From assembly GCF_000217955.3 (NCBI RefSeq), contig NZ_AFOY02000008.1, forward strand, positions 62,001 through 126,000: a DNA stretch of 64,000 bases, read 5' to 3'. A program made the translations under genes and the position numbers. This document shows positions 32,155 to 39,806 of the stretch, one piece after another. The stretch is from Pseudomonas fluorescens HK44. Its GTDB lineage: Bacteria; Pseudomonadota; Gammaproteobacteria; Pseudomonadales; Pseudomonadaceae. Each line of letters starts with the position of its first letter. The stretch's first letter is position 1. The notes beneath the pieces are model-generated. The model did no database searches. It saw nothing but the letters and a program-made list of their open reading frames with translations, and was not told the DNA's origin.

Positions 32155-33429
32155 CTAAGCTTTCACATTTTCCAGCGGTGGCAACTTCGCCAGTTTCAAT
32201 GCCACCAGCAGCGCAATCACCAGCAACCCGCCGATGAACAGGCCGATGCCGTTCCAGCCGCCCAAGTGCCAGAATAGTCCGCCCGCCGTACCGGCGATAC
32301 TTGAACCGGCGTAGTAGCTGAACAGGTACAGCGACGAGGCCTGGCCCTTGGCCTTGGTCGCGCGGCGGCCGATCCAGCTGCTGGCCACCGAGTGCGCGGC
32401 GAAGAAGCCGAAGGTGAAGATCAACATGCCGATGATCACCAGCGGCAATGGCGTGAACAGGGTCAGTGCAAGGCCTGCGAGCATCAGCACGATGGTTGCC
32501 CACAGGACTTTGCGCCGGCCAAGCTTGTCGGCCAATGCGCCGATTTTCGCTGAACTGTAGATGCCCGACAGGTAGACCACCGAGAGCAAGCCAACGAAGG
32601 CCTGATCCATGTGATACGGCTCGGCCAGCAGGCGATAGCCGATGTAGTTGAACAGCGTGACGAACGCGCCCATCAGCACGAATGCTTCGAGGAACAACCA
32701 CGGCAGGCCGGCATCGCGAAAGTGCATGGTGAAGCCGTCGAGCAAGCTGCGCGGATGCATCGAGCGGGAGCAGAAGTTGCGCGACTCGGGGAGGACTTTC
32801 CAGAACACTGTCGCGGCAATCAGCGCCAGTCCACCGATGATCAGCATCGCGGTGTGCCAGTTAACGAAGTCGATCAATACGCCGACGATCAGTCGACCGC
32901 ACATCCCGCCAATCGCGTTGCCACCAATGTACAGCCCCATCGCCAGGCCGATGTGCTGTGGATGGATCTCTTCGCTGAGGTACGTCATGGCCACCGCCGC
33001 CAGCCCGCTGAGGGACAGCCCGACCAGCGCACGCATCACCAGCACGCCCTGCCAGCTCGGCATCATCGCACTGGCCATGGTGCACAACGCTGCCGCGAAC
33101 AGCGCCGCAACCATCACCGGTTTCCGGCCGATACGGTCGGAGATCGGGCCGGTGATCAGCAAACCGATGGCGAGCATCCCGGTGGCCACCGACAGGATCA
33201 GGCTGCTCTGCGCCGCGTTGATCGAAAACTCACGGGAGAACAGCGGCATCATCGGCTGCACGCAGTAGAGCAGGGCGAAGGTCGCAAAGCCGCCGGAGAA
33301 CAGCGCCAGCACCGTGCGCATGAACATCGGCGTGCCTTTTTCGATGTACACGTCATTGCGTTGGGCGACCACATCGTCCAGCGCGGTAGGTGGCAATTCA
33401 TGGGCGAGCGGGGCGACGGCAGTTTTCAC
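32155..33429 (-). CDS. MFS transporter (YnfM-like, GTG start)
   Basis: This is a 424-residue inner-membrane protein with about 12 predicted helices. The MFS signature between helices 2 and 3 reads GPISDRIGRKPVM, and its repeat in the second half reads GALADKLGRRKVL. The family includes drug and sugar efflux proteins, and the substrate is unknown. A cytoplasmic N-terminal tail of about 35 residues precedes helix 1. The GTG at 33429 has GAGG six bases upstream. It is divergent from a LysR regulator gene, which probably controls it. Confidence 0.85.
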   Translation of the reverse strand: MKTAVAPLAHELPPTALDDVVAQRNDVYIEKGTPMFMRTVLALFSGGFATFALLYCVQPMMPLFSREFSINAAQSSLILSVATGMLAIGLLITGPISDRIGRKPVMVAALFAAALCTMASAMMPSWQGVLVMRALVGLSLSGLAAVAMTYLSEEIHPQHIGLAMGLYIGGNAIGGMCGRLIVGVLIDFVNWHTAMLIIGGLALIAATVFWKVLPESRNFCSRSMHPRSLLDGFTMHFRDAGLPWLFLEAFVLMGAFVTLFNYIGYRLLAEPYHMDQAFVGLLSVVYLSGIYSSAKIGALADKLGRRKVLWATIVLMLAGLALTLFTPLPLVIIGMLIFTFGFFAAHSVASSWIGRRATKAKGQASSLYLFSYYAGSSIAGTAGGLFWHLGGWNGIGLFIGGLLVIALLVALKLAKLPPLENVKA

Positions 33430-33521
33430 GGGGGACCTCGGGAGAGCACGGCCAGGCAGGCAATGGAAAAATCATATAGCTGGCTAATATTTCTATCCAA
33501 TATATTGTTCGACCTGTTTGA

Positions 33522-33537
33522 TAGGTTTAACGACCTA
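33522..33537. promoter_or_regulatory. candidate LysR operator between the MFS gene and its regulator
   Basis: TAGGT and ACCTA form a perfect inverted repeat with a six-base spacer, 12 bases upstream of the LysR ATG. It fits the T-N11-A type site used for autoregulation. AT-rich half-sites (CTAATATTTC, CCAATATATT) lie just upstream. Confidence 0.45.
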
Positions 33538-33548
33538 ATGGAGTTTTC

Positions 33549-34445
33549 ATGGAATTACGCCATCTGCGCTACTTCATCGCCGTTGCCGAAGAACTGCATT
33601 TCGGTCGCGCCGCTCAGGTGCTGGGCATCTCCCAGCCACCGTTGAGCCAGCAGATTCAGGTGCTGGAACAGGAAGTCGGGGCACGGTTATTCGAGCGCAC
33701 CAATCGTCGGGTCGAACTCAGTGAAGCCGGTCGATTGTTCCTCGAGGAGGCTCGGCTGGTACTGGCCCAGGTCGACAAGGCCGCCGACGTCGCCCGTCGA
33801 GCCCAACTCGGCGAGCTGGGGGAACTGAAGATCGGCTTCACCTCATCGGCGCCGTTCAACTCGACGATCCCGCAGGCGATCTTCTCGTTTCGCCAGCGCT
33901 TCCCGGCCGTGCATCTGAACCTGCGGGAAATGAGCAGCACCCAGGTCGCCGAGGCGCTGGTGGACGAGTCGATTCAGGTCGGGATCATGCGGCCATTGCC
34001 GTTGCCGGATTCGCTGGAGGTGGTCGAGTTGACGCGTGAACCCTTGGTGGCCGTGCTCAGCTCCAAGGACCCGCTGGTGGTCGGCAGCGAGGACGGGCTG
34101 TTCCTGTCGGCATTGGCCCACGAGCCTTTCGTATTCTTCCCACGCAGCTACGGCAGTGGTCTATACGCACAACTGCTGAGCCTGGCACGCGACGCCGGGT
34201 TCAGCCCGCACTTCACCCAGGAAGCCGGCGAGGCCATGACCATCATCGGCCTGGTGGCGGCAGGGCTCGGGGTGTCGGTGTTGCCGGCGTCGTATCAGCG
34301 AATGCGCATCGACGGCGTGGTCTATCGGCCCTTGCTCGATCCGCTGGCGATGTCGGCCGTGTGGCTGGTACAGCGCAAGGACCAGAAATCACCGATGGCC
34401 AAGGCGTTTGTCGAGTTGTTGACGCGTAAGGTTGAGGTGACGTAG
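33549..34445 (+). CDS. LysR-family transcriptional regulator
   Basis: This is a 298-residue regulator. The N-terminal winged helix-turn-helix (HLRYFIAVAEELHFGRAAQVL then SQPPLSQQIQVLEQEVGARL) is typical, followed by a linker helix and a substrate-binding domain of the BenM/CatM type. It is divergent from the MFS transporter, which is its probable target. The effector is unknown. Confidence 0.9.
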   Translation: MELRHLRYFIAVAEELHFGRAAQVLGISQPPLSQQIQVLEQEVGARLFERTNRRVELSEAGRLFLEEARLVLAQVDKAADVARRAQLGELGELKIGFTSSAPFNSTIPQAIFSFRQRFPAVHLNLREMSSTQVAEALVDESIQVGIMRPLPLPDSLEVVELTREPLVAVLSSKDPLVVGSEDGLFLSALAHEPFVFFPRSYGSGLYAQLLSLARDAGFSPHFTQEAGEAMTIIGLVAAGLGVSVLPASYQRMRIDGVVYRPLLDPLAMSAVWLVQRKDQKSPMAKAFVELLTRKVEVT

Positions 34446-34511
34446 CGGGCCTGTAACTAGCGTCTAGACCCTTGTCGCAGGCTCGTTGTCGGTATGGGCA
34501 GTAAATTCAGA

Positions 34512-34540
34512 TTGAGCGTGTGTAGCTTGAGGGCTACACT
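34512..34540 (+). promoter_or_regulatory. promoter and autoregulatory operator of the toxin-antitoxin operon
   Basis: TTGAGC (34512-34517) and TACACT (34535-34540) are spaced by 17 bases. A perfect inverted repeat TGTAGC-TTGAGG-GCTACA (34521-34538) covers the spacer and most of the -10 box. This is the expected place for the antitoxin to bind and repress. Predicted transcription begins about at the toxin ATG (34548), so the message may be leaderless. Confidence 0.65.
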
Positions 34541-34547
34541 TCGTTGC

Positions 34548-34853
34548 ATGACTGAAATCATTCGAAGCTCAACATTCTCAGGTTGGTTGACGAAGTTGGC
34601 CGATAGTCGTGCCCGGATGCGTATTCAGGTGCGAATCGATCGGATGGCTGACGGTAATCTGGGGGATGTGAAGGCGATTGGTGACGGATTGAGTGAGGCG
34701 CGTATCGATTACGGTCCCGGTTATCGGGTGTACTTCATGCAGCAAGGCCGGCAACTGGTCATTCTCCTTTGTGGAGGTGACAAAAGCAGTCAGGCTCGTG
34801 ACATCAAACAAGCCAGGCTCATTGCAAGATCCTGGCAGGAGCAAAATCCATGA
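34548..34853 (+). CDS. RelE/ParE-superfamily toxin (HigB-like, addiction-module killer protein)
   Basis: This is a 101-residue toxin of the TIGR02683-type family. Recognisable segments are STFSGWLTKLADSRARMRIQ, RIDRMADGNLGDVKAIGDG, ARIDYGPGYRVYF and LLCGGDKSSQARDIKQA. Members are ribosome-associated mRNA endonucleases or related RelE folds. The ATG at 34548 gives MTEIIRSSTF; a longer frame from 34494 would run through the promoter and is rejected. The toxin gene comes first and overlaps the antitoxin gene by four bases (ATGA), the order usual for this subfamily. Confidence 0.88.
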   Translation: MTEIIRSSTFSGWLTKLADSRARMRIQVRIDRMADGNLGDVKAIGDGLSEARIDYGPGYRVYFMQQGRQLVILLCGGDKSSQARDIKQARLIARSWQEQNP

Positions 34854-35137
34854 CCGAACAATTTTCTCGCTGGGACTCTGCCGAGTACCTCAAGACCGAA
34901 GAGGACATGGCCAATTACCTGGATGCTTGCATGGAGGAGGCCGGAGATGACCCAGCCTTTATCGCCAAGGCGCTTGGCACCATTGCACGTGCCCGAGGCA
35001 TGACCCAGGTTGCGCGTGATGCCGGGCTTTCACGTGAGAGCCTTTACCGAGCGCTGTCCGGCGAAGGAAATCCCGAGTTCGGTACGATCCTTAAAGTCGT
35101 CAAGGCGCTTGGGCTGAAGTTGCATGCCAGCACCTGA
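34850..35137 (+). CDS. HTH antitoxin of the toxin-antitoxin pair
   Basis: This is a 95-residue antitoxin of the TIGR02684-type family. The N-terminal half (AEYLKTEEDMANYLDACMEE) should bind the toxin. The C-terminal HTH (MTQVARDAGLSRESLYRALSG) should bind the palindrome at 34521-34538. It is translationally coupled to the toxin by an ATGA overlap. Confidence 0.88.
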   Translation: MTEQFSRWDSAEYLKTEEDMANYLDACMEEAGDDPAFIAKALGTIARARGMTQVARDAGLSRESLYRALSGEGNPEFGTILKVVKALGLKLHAST

Positions 35138-35173
35138 TACATCGAAATAGAGCTATGGTTGTTTGCTCAACCT

Positions 35174-35311
35174 TGGGCAATACTGCCCACGTTCCCGAAA
35201 GGGGCTTGTGAGACTCTGAGGATCCTGGGCAACCAGCCATCGCAGAGCCAGGCAGGTACAGGGCGATGACAAGCCGACCTGTTTGTGAAAGGGCGCCGAA
35301 AGGCGCCCTTT
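35174..35311 (+). ncRNA. candidate structured small RNA downstream of the antitoxin gene
   Basis: This segment folds without conflict into six stems. They are GGGCA-ATAC-TGCCC (35175-35188), CCC-GAAA-GGG (35194-35203), and a long-range GGCTTGT/ACAAGCC (35203-35209 with 35269-35275). The long-range stem encloses CTGG-GCAA-CCAG (GNRA-type loop, 35225-35236) and CATCGC/GCGATG (35238-35268). The last stem is GGGCGCC-GAAA-GGCGCCC with a T-run (35291-35311). The last works as a terminator. It could be a 3'-UTR-derived or independent sRNA. I do not recognise the family, and no clear promoter was found just upstream. Confidence 0.5.
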
Positions 35312-35318
35312 GTCGTAT

Positions 35319-35357
35319 AAAAAACAGGCGATCTCATTGGGATCGCCTGTTTTTTTT
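35319..35357. terminator. bidirectional terminator
   Basis: AAAACAGGCGATC and GATCGCCTGTTTT pair around TCATTGG, with A-runs and T-runs on both sides. It serves the convergent transcripts from the toxin-antitoxin side and from the gene ending at 35356. Confidence 0.88.
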
Positions 35358-35610
35358 ACGCCGAAATCTGCGCCTGTAATCGTCGCCCGACGACATCCAG
35401 CAAATCGCAGCCATCGCGCAATGACGTCACCAGCACCCGCGCCAGCTCACTATGAATGCCCTCGCTGAACGCGAAGCACTCCAGCAACTGGGTTGCGGTG
35501 CGGATGCGGTAGGCCGCGGTGTCGTGCAACACGTCCAGCGGTGCTTCGGTGTCGATCAGCAATGATGGGATGGTGCAGTCGATGCCGGTGATAGGCATAT
35601 ATCGATCCAT
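35356..35610 (-). CDS. hypothetical protein, partner of DUF6124 gene
   Basis: This 84-residue protein (MDRYMPITGIDCTIPSLLID...) is not assigned to a family with confidence. It is mostly helical, with a stretch TAAYRIRTATQLLECFAFSE resembling the short DUF3077-type proteins seen beside DUF6124 genes. The start at 35610 has GGAGG five bases upstream. It lies 33 bases after the DUF6124 gene on the same strand, so the two are probably co-transcribed. No signal peptide or membrane segment is seen. Confidence 0.6.
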   Translation of the reverse strand: MDRYMPITGIDCTIPSLLIDTEAPLDVLHDTAAYRIRTATQLLECFAFSEGIHSELARVLVTSLRDGCDLLDVVGRRLQAQISA

Positions 35611-35643
35611 GAAAACCTCCACTCGGTAAAAGGGCGCGACCAC

Positions 35644-36027
35644 TCAGTGGGCGCTGTTGGATGGAACTTCAGGTAACCCCTCGGGCGTGTCCAGGTTGTC
35701 CAGCGCCCGGTTGACCAGCAACTCGGCCAGCAAGGCCAACTGTTGAATCGCCAACGCCATATTGCGGCGCGAGCCTTCAAGTTCGGCGGCGAAGTCGGTG
35801 GTCATGACGTTGAGCGAGGCCAGGGTTTCACAGGCGTGACAGAGCAGGGATTCGGTGTCGACATTCGGGATGATCGTGAAGACATGGCTGATAGGGTCGG
35901 GGCGGCCTGGATGGCGCAGGCGGGCGCTGACGGAGCGTTCGGCGACTTCGGTGAGTTTGGATAAATCGACGGTGTCGTCGGGTGAACGGTCGGGCGATTG
36001 CGGGGAGTTGGCAGTGGTCTTTTTCAT
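35644..36027 (-). CDS. DUF6124 family protein (second copy)
   Basis: This 127-residue protein is a paralogue of the one at 13114. The core DTESLLCHACETLASLNVMT followed by ELEGSRRNMALAIQQLALLA is the family signature. The ATG at 36027 has AAGGAG eight bases upstream; a longer frame to 36093 is rejected. Unlike the first copy, it has no multi-branched leader RNA. A single hairpin (36057-36084) lies in its 5' region. Confidence 0.78.
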   Translation of the reverse strand: MKKTTANSPQSPDRSPDDTVDLSKLTEVAERSVSARLRHPGRPDPISHVFTIIPNVDTESLLCHACETLASLNVMTTDFAAELEGSRRNMALAIQQLALLAELLVNRALDNLDTPEGLPEVPSNSAH

Positions 36028-36056
36028 GACGGAGCTCCTTGCAAAGATTAAAAGTG

Positions 36057-36084
36057 CAAGTTCCAAGTGGTTGAATGGAACTTG
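36057..36084. other. hairpin in the 5' region of the second DUF6124 gene
   Basis: CAAGTTCCA and TGGAACTTG are a perfect nine-base inverted repeat with a ten-base loop, 30 bases upstream of the ATG. It could be an operator or an RNA hairpin near the ribosome binding site. Confidence 0.45.
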
Positions 36085-36099
36085 GTTTGCCACTGTACG

Positions 36100-36484
36100 C
36101 GGGTTGGAGGCGCGGTAAAGTTATTTATGAAGAAAACAATAAGCTTAATCAAATAAGTGAACATTTGAATAATTAAATGATTAATACATGACTGAACGTT
36201 AGGTTTTTTTGCGCAATGCACTCCACGCAAAAGCAGGTCGTGTAGTTGGCGAAGTGTTGTTTAAATAAGCTCGCGTGCGCCTACTCATTTCTGTAAGAAA
36301 TTTCTCCGAATCGGAGGTGTTCTAGGCTGTGAAACATTATCTAACGGTTGCTTGGTGTATTTTTGACTCTATTTTTTGTGCGTGATCTATATATGTAGGA
36401 TGCTGTTGGCACAAAAAAGCGCCACCATAGCCTCAGCTTCGGGCGTTCGGTTTCTTGTAGTGGCAGGCAAATGGTAAATATGCA
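36100..36484. other. AT-rich intergenic region; candidate promoter at 36363-36391
   Basis: Base composition shifts sharply to AT here and stays low in GC to about 38.0 kb, marking acquired DNA. No gene was found. TTGACT (36363-36368) with TCTATA (36386-36391) at 17 bases is a plausible promoter for the XRE gene. A near-palindrome CTATATATGTAG overlaps its -10 region and might bind the regulator. Confidence 0.45.
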
Positions 36485-37084
36485 ATGCACAAGAAAGAAA
36501 AAATAGAAAATTTAAAAAATAACATTAAGTATTTGATAAAGAGTCGCGGAGAAACGCAGCTATCTTTGTGTAGTTCCATTGGTTTGACCAGGACTACGAT
36601 ATATAACATTCTGGAAGGGAAGGTAGTAAATGTACAGCACTCCACAATTCGTAAAATTTCTGATTTTTTTGGGGTTTCGTATAAGGAAATAGAAAGTGTG
36701 GATTTTGAGGAGAAAGAAATTATAGAAAGCAGTGTTTCCTTACAAGGAAATATGAACCCCTCGGCGGTTCCTATAATAAAAGAGAGTTTGTTGATTAAGA
36801 GTCTGGACAAAAGAATTGGCGAGTTAGCCACAATTTACCCGCTTACTTATTATTTCGGTACGGCCTCCAATTTGATAGGTGTGCTTTTGGAAAGCGAAAT
36901 TAGTGGAGTGAATGGGGTAGGCGACTTATTGATAGTGAAAAAAGGCCGGGTGAATGGCGATAAAGAAAAGCTAGCTTATGATATGCGCACAAAGAAGCTG
37001 TTTATAACAAATGACTCTTTTTTTGATTCTGATGTTGTTTGTGTTGTAGGGGAAGTGGTAGAGGAAAGATTTAATGGTGGGTGA
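36485..37084 (+). CDS. XRE-family regulator with C-terminal S24-like sensor domain
   Basis: This is a 199-residue protein. The N-terminal helix-turn-helix (TQLSLCSSIGLTRTTIYNIL, residues about 24-43) is of Cro/C1 type. The C-terminal half contains GVGDLLIVKKGRVNGDKEKLAYD, which resembles the beta-rich S24/LexA-like fold; a catalytic Ser-Lys pair cannot be confirmed. It is AT-rich and probably horizontally acquired. It overlaps the VUT-family gene by 11 bases, so it probably regulates that gene, perhaps in response to a deazaguanine precursor. That ligand is an inference from context only. Confidence 0.72.
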   Translation: MHKKEKIENLKNNIKYLIKSRGETQLSLCSSIGLTRTTIYNILEGKVVNVQHSTIRKISDFFGVSYKEIESVDFEEKEIIESSVSLQGNMNPSAVPIIKESLLIKSLDKRIGELATIYPLTYYFGTASNLIGVLLESEISGVNGVGDLLIVKKGRVNGDKEKLAYDMRTKKLFITNDSFFDSDVVCVVGEVVEERFNGG

Positions 37085-37952
37085 TAAGGAGGTCGAGAAT
37101 AGTAAGTACAAGCTGTTGGGGTTTGAAAATAGCAAAAGTCTTGCTGTTATTATGGTTGTTTCGACAGGGAAAGTTTTCAAGGTAAAGCTAAGTGAGTTGT
37201 TGAGTAGTGAAATAGTGGATGATTTAAATAAGGCTGAGATAAAAAATGTATATAAAAAGTTTTACTCTCGTGGAGCGACATTGACCGCGTACGAAATAAC
37301 TGATCGGCATGAGAAGTCATGGATGATTTATGTTGTTCTCAATTTACTGTTATTTTTGCTCTATATTTTCACAAATGTTGTTGCGACTAAACTTGCTTAT
37401 ATAGAGCAGCTTGATATTGTGGTTACTCCAGGTGTTTTTCTTTATCCGTTGACATTTTTAATAGTCGATTTGTTGAACGAGTTTTATGGGTTTAGACTTG
37501 CGAGAAGAGCCATATTGTTTGTTTTGTCAAGTAATGCTCTGATTATTGTTTTGCTTGGGGCTTCGACCTATTTCCCAGGGCTGCCTGGTTGGAAGCTTGA
37601 TGTACCTTACAATGAAGTTATTGGTCATGTATCGTCTGTTCTAGTGGCGTCCTCAGTTTCTTTTCTGTTTTCTGAGTATGTGAATTCGTACATGCTGTGT
37701 AAAATAAAAGAGCTTACAAGCTCTAGGTTTCTATTTTTGCGAGTGTTTTTAAGTACTTTTTTTGCGGTGATAATAGACAGCTTTTTCTTCTGCTTTATTG
37801 CGTTTTATGGAGCTATGCAAAACAACGAAATACTAGGTATAGTTTATGTTCAGATAGCTATAAAAATGTGTTTCGCTGTATTTAACGTTTTTCCAGCCTA
37901 TGGAGCAAGAACCTTATTTAAAAGGTATATGGCTGGAGCTCAGGCTGCATGA
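37074..37952 (+). CDS. VUT/YhhQ-family queuosine-precursor transporter with N-terminal extension
   Basis: This is a 292-residue integral membrane protein. From about residue 83 it carries six predicted helices with the family block VVTPGVFLYPLTFLIVDLLN, FLFSEYVNSYM and the C-terminal FNVFPAYGARTLFKRY. YhhQ proteins import preQ0 and preQ1. The first 80 residues (LLGFENSKSLAVIMVVSTGK and following) are a soluble extension absent from E. coli YhhQ; its function is unknown. Codon use is strongly AT-biased, like the XRE gene. It is convergent with queC. Confidence 0.82.
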   Translation: MVGDKEVENSKYKLLGFENSKSLAVIMVVSTGKVFKVKLSELLSSEIVDDLNKAEIKNVYKKFYSRGATLTAYEITDRHEKSWMIYVVLNLLLFLLYIFTNVVATKLAYIEQLDIVVTPGVFLYPLTFLIVDLLNEFYGFRLARRAILFVLSSNALIIVLLGASTYFPGLPGWKLDVPYNEVIGHVSSVLVASSVSFLFSEYVNSYMLCKIKELTSSRFLFLRVFLSTFFAVIIDSFFFCFIAFYGAMQNNEILGIVYVQIAIKMCFAVFNVFPAYGARTLFKRYMAGAQAA

Positions 37953-37954
37953 AA

Positions 37955-37990
37955 GCAGGGGGTTGACTGTAAATAATTCATTCCCCCTGC
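37955..37990. terminator. bidirectional terminator/hairpin between VUT gene and queC
   Basis: GCAGGGGG and CCCCCTGC are a perfect eight-base inverted repeat around a 20-base loop. It sits exactly between two convergent genes. T-runs are weak. Confidence 0.55.
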
Positions 37991-38000
37991 CAAAGGATAG

Positions 38001-38699
38001 TTATTTCAATTCTAGTTTGTCTTTTAGGCTGTTCATGATCTCTGTTTTGTTCTTCAGAAACTCATTCAGTCCCTTTGCACGAAGACTACAGGCATCACAG
38101 TTGGCACACCCACTTCCCTGTAGTCCCTTGTAGCAAGACAGTGTGTGGTAGCGAATCAAGTCCAGTTGGTTGTGGTAATCGGCCAAGGCCCAGGTTTCCG
38201 CCTTGTTCAACCGCATTAGCGGCGTTTCAATGCGCAACTTATAGTTCATGCCCAATTCGATGGCGTAATTCAAAACTTTAGCAAACTCATCGCCACAATC
38301 AGGGTAGCCGGAGCACTCTGTTTCACAAATGCCCGTGATTACAGATTCGGCGCCCACTTGATACGCATAAATAGAAGCGAGGGTTAAAAACAGAATATTC
38401 CTGCCGGGTACGAACGTGTTTGGCAGACCGTCCCCGGAACTGTCAGTGGTTGGGACTGGAATATTGTCCCGGGTTAAGCTGCTGATGGCCAGTTCATTCA
38501 GCAATGAAACGTCCAGTACTTTGTGCACCGTCACGCCAAGCCTTTTTGAGAGCTGTTGCGCCACTTCAATTTCCGCATGATGGCGCTGACCATAATCAAA
38601 CGTAATGCAGTGTATTTCATCGTAGTGCGGCAATGCATGGATCAAGCAGGTTGTTGAGTCTTGCCCACCACTAAAAACGATGACTGCTTTGTTGTTCAT
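38001..38699 (-). CDS. queC: 7-cyano-7-deazaguanine (preQ0) synthase, enterobacterial-type QueC
   Basis: QueC makes preQ0 from 7-carboxy-7-deazaguanine using ATP and ammonia, for queuosine in tRNA. The 232-residue product has the PP-loop [11 protein letters not shown], the [21 protein letters not shown] block, [14 protein letters not shown] and the Zn-binding cysteines in [16 protein letters not shown]. It reads much like E. coli QueC and unlike the usual Pseudomonas protein (which has SGGLDSAT and a shorter loop), so this is probably a xenologue. It faces the VUT transporter gene. No queD or queE is present in the window. Confidence 0.9.
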   Translation of the reverse strand: MNNKAVIVFSGGQDSTTCLIHALPHYDEIHCITFDYGQRHHAEIEVAQQLSKRLGVTVHKVLDVSLLNELAISSLTRDNIPVPTTDSSGDGLPNTFVPGRNILFLTLASIYAYQVGAESVITGICETECSGYPDCGDEFAKVLNYAIELGMNYKLRIETPLMRLNKAETWALADYHNQLDLIRYHTLSCYKGLQGSGCANCDACSLRAKGLNEFLKNKTEIMNSLKDKLELK

Positions 38700-38797
38700 A
38701 TTTTCGTTCCTTGATTAATATAATAAACGCAACGCTTGAAACATAAGGCTGAGATCCAGCCGTCTCCACCGCATTCCACACGTATTACCCTTTTGTA

Positions 38798-39052
38798 TCA
38801 CTGGCCTTTGAACCCCGGTAAACCCTGAGCAGCACGCCATTCCTTCACAGTCCGTGTAACTCCCTCGGCGGAATTATCCTCGCCGGGCTCCGGATAGAAT
38901 ATGAGGTCGGTGCCATCCGGATGGCCGGTAAGTATTCTGAATTGCGCCAGCAATTCGCCAAGCTCTTCGTCCGAGCCACTTTTGTTGGCGGTACGTATCT
39001 TTTCAACGAAGCTAATGAACTCTGCAACGGTGTAATCGCAAATGATTGCCAT
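38798..39052 (-). CDS. DNase-colicin/pyocin immunity protein (Im2/Im7/Im9 family), fourth in array
   Basis: This is an 84-residue four-helix immunity protein. The family core TAEF-type helix 1 (YTVAEFISFVEKI), the helix 3 motif DLIFYP and the ending WRAAQGLPGFKG are visible. Such proteins bind the exosite of a cognate HNH DNase. No intact DNase gene precedes it, so it is an orphan; a DNase 3'-end relic lies just upstream (39083-39145). Confidence 0.9.
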   Translation of the reverse strand: MAIICDYTVAEFISFVEKIRTANKSGSDEELGELLAQFRILTGHPDGTDLIFYPEPGEDNSAEGVTRTVKEWRAAQGLPGFKGQ

Positions 39053-39082
39053 GATGTACCTACTCCTTTCTGTGCCATTTGA

Positions 39083-39424
39083 TTAGGCTCTTAGGTGACA
39101 CACACGTAAATCATCTACGTCGTAGATTCTTTCAGTTATTGCCTTTTTGGGTCGCTCGCCTTTGAATCCCGGCAATCCCTGAGCGGCACGCCATTTCTTC
39201 ACCGTCTGTGCGATGCCTTCATTTGAGTTGCCCGCGCCGTCTTCAGGATAGTAAATGAGGTCGGTTCCATCAGGATGCTCTGTAATCTCGCAAAATTGCT
39301 GTAGCAAAGGATCGAGAATCTTGTCCGGTGCATTTTTGTTCGCAGCTCGGATTTTTTGCATGAGTTGAATAAACTCTGCTTCGGTGTAATCAGAGAAGCT
39401 TTCTTTCAGGCGTGTGTCTGTCAT
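39083..39424 (-). CDS. immunity protein (Im family) with C-terminal DNase-relic tail, third in array
   Basis: The first 85 or so residues are a normal Im protein: YTEAEFIQLMQKI, helix 3 DLIYYP and WRAAQGLPGFKG. The frame then runs on for about 25 residues ending IYDVDDLRVCHLRA, which matches the HNH-end segment YDVDNLRV of the pyocin at 40090. The tail thus looks like the remnant of a deleted DNase gene fused to the immunity gene. Starts at 39424 (MTDTRLKES) or 39439 (MTRIAMTD) are both possible. Confidence 0.85.
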   Translation of the reverse strand: MTDTRLKESFSDYTEAEFIQLMQKIRAANKNAPDKILDPLLQQFCEITEHPDGTDLIYYPEDGAGNSNEGIAQTVKKWRAAQGLPGFKGERPKKAITERIYDVDDLRVCHLRA

Positions 39425-39458
39425 GGCTATCCGCGTCATAAACCGCTCGTTCTCTGGA

Positions 39459-39713
39459 TCAATCCCTGAACCCCGGCAGACCCTGAACTGCACGCCACTC
39501 TTTCAGAGTCTGAATGATTTCTTTCGCTGTATTCTCAATCTTGTTTTCCGGGTAGAAGATCAAGTCTGATCCTGCCGGATGGCCAACAACTTTTTTGAAG
39601 TGAAAGATCAGCTTGTCCTCTTCCGCTTCGTCATTGGAGCCGAATTTTATTTCATTGATGAAGTCGATAAATTCAGACTCTGTGTAGTCGGATAGCTTGC
39701 TCTTCAATTCCAT
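39459..39713 (-). CDS. immunity protein (Im family), second in array
   Basis: This is an 84-residue Im protein (MELKSKLSDYTESEFIDFIN) with helix 3 DLIFYP and the end WRAVQGLPGFRD. Its N-terminus MELK is closest to the Im9 style. A 30-base relic of a DNase 3' end (CACCGGAACGAAT core) lies immediately upstream. Confidence 0.9.
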   Translation of the reverse strand: MELKSKLSDYTESEFIDFINEIKFGSNDEAEEDKLIFHFKKVVGHPAGSDLIFYPENKIENTAKEIIQTLKEWRAVQGLPGFRD

Positions 39714-39806
39714 TCACTGATTCGTTCCGGTGACGGACAATATGGTTTGGCTCGGTGCAGTCATGTCACACCTTCTTTCGGGCATTGGCAGCATTGTCCC
39801 TTCGGA

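Noticed and set aside
39083..39493. Extended N-terminus of the third immunity gene (from 39493)
   Set aside because: The extra residues read through the relic of a DNase end; internal ATG codons at 39439 and 39424 fit the family start.
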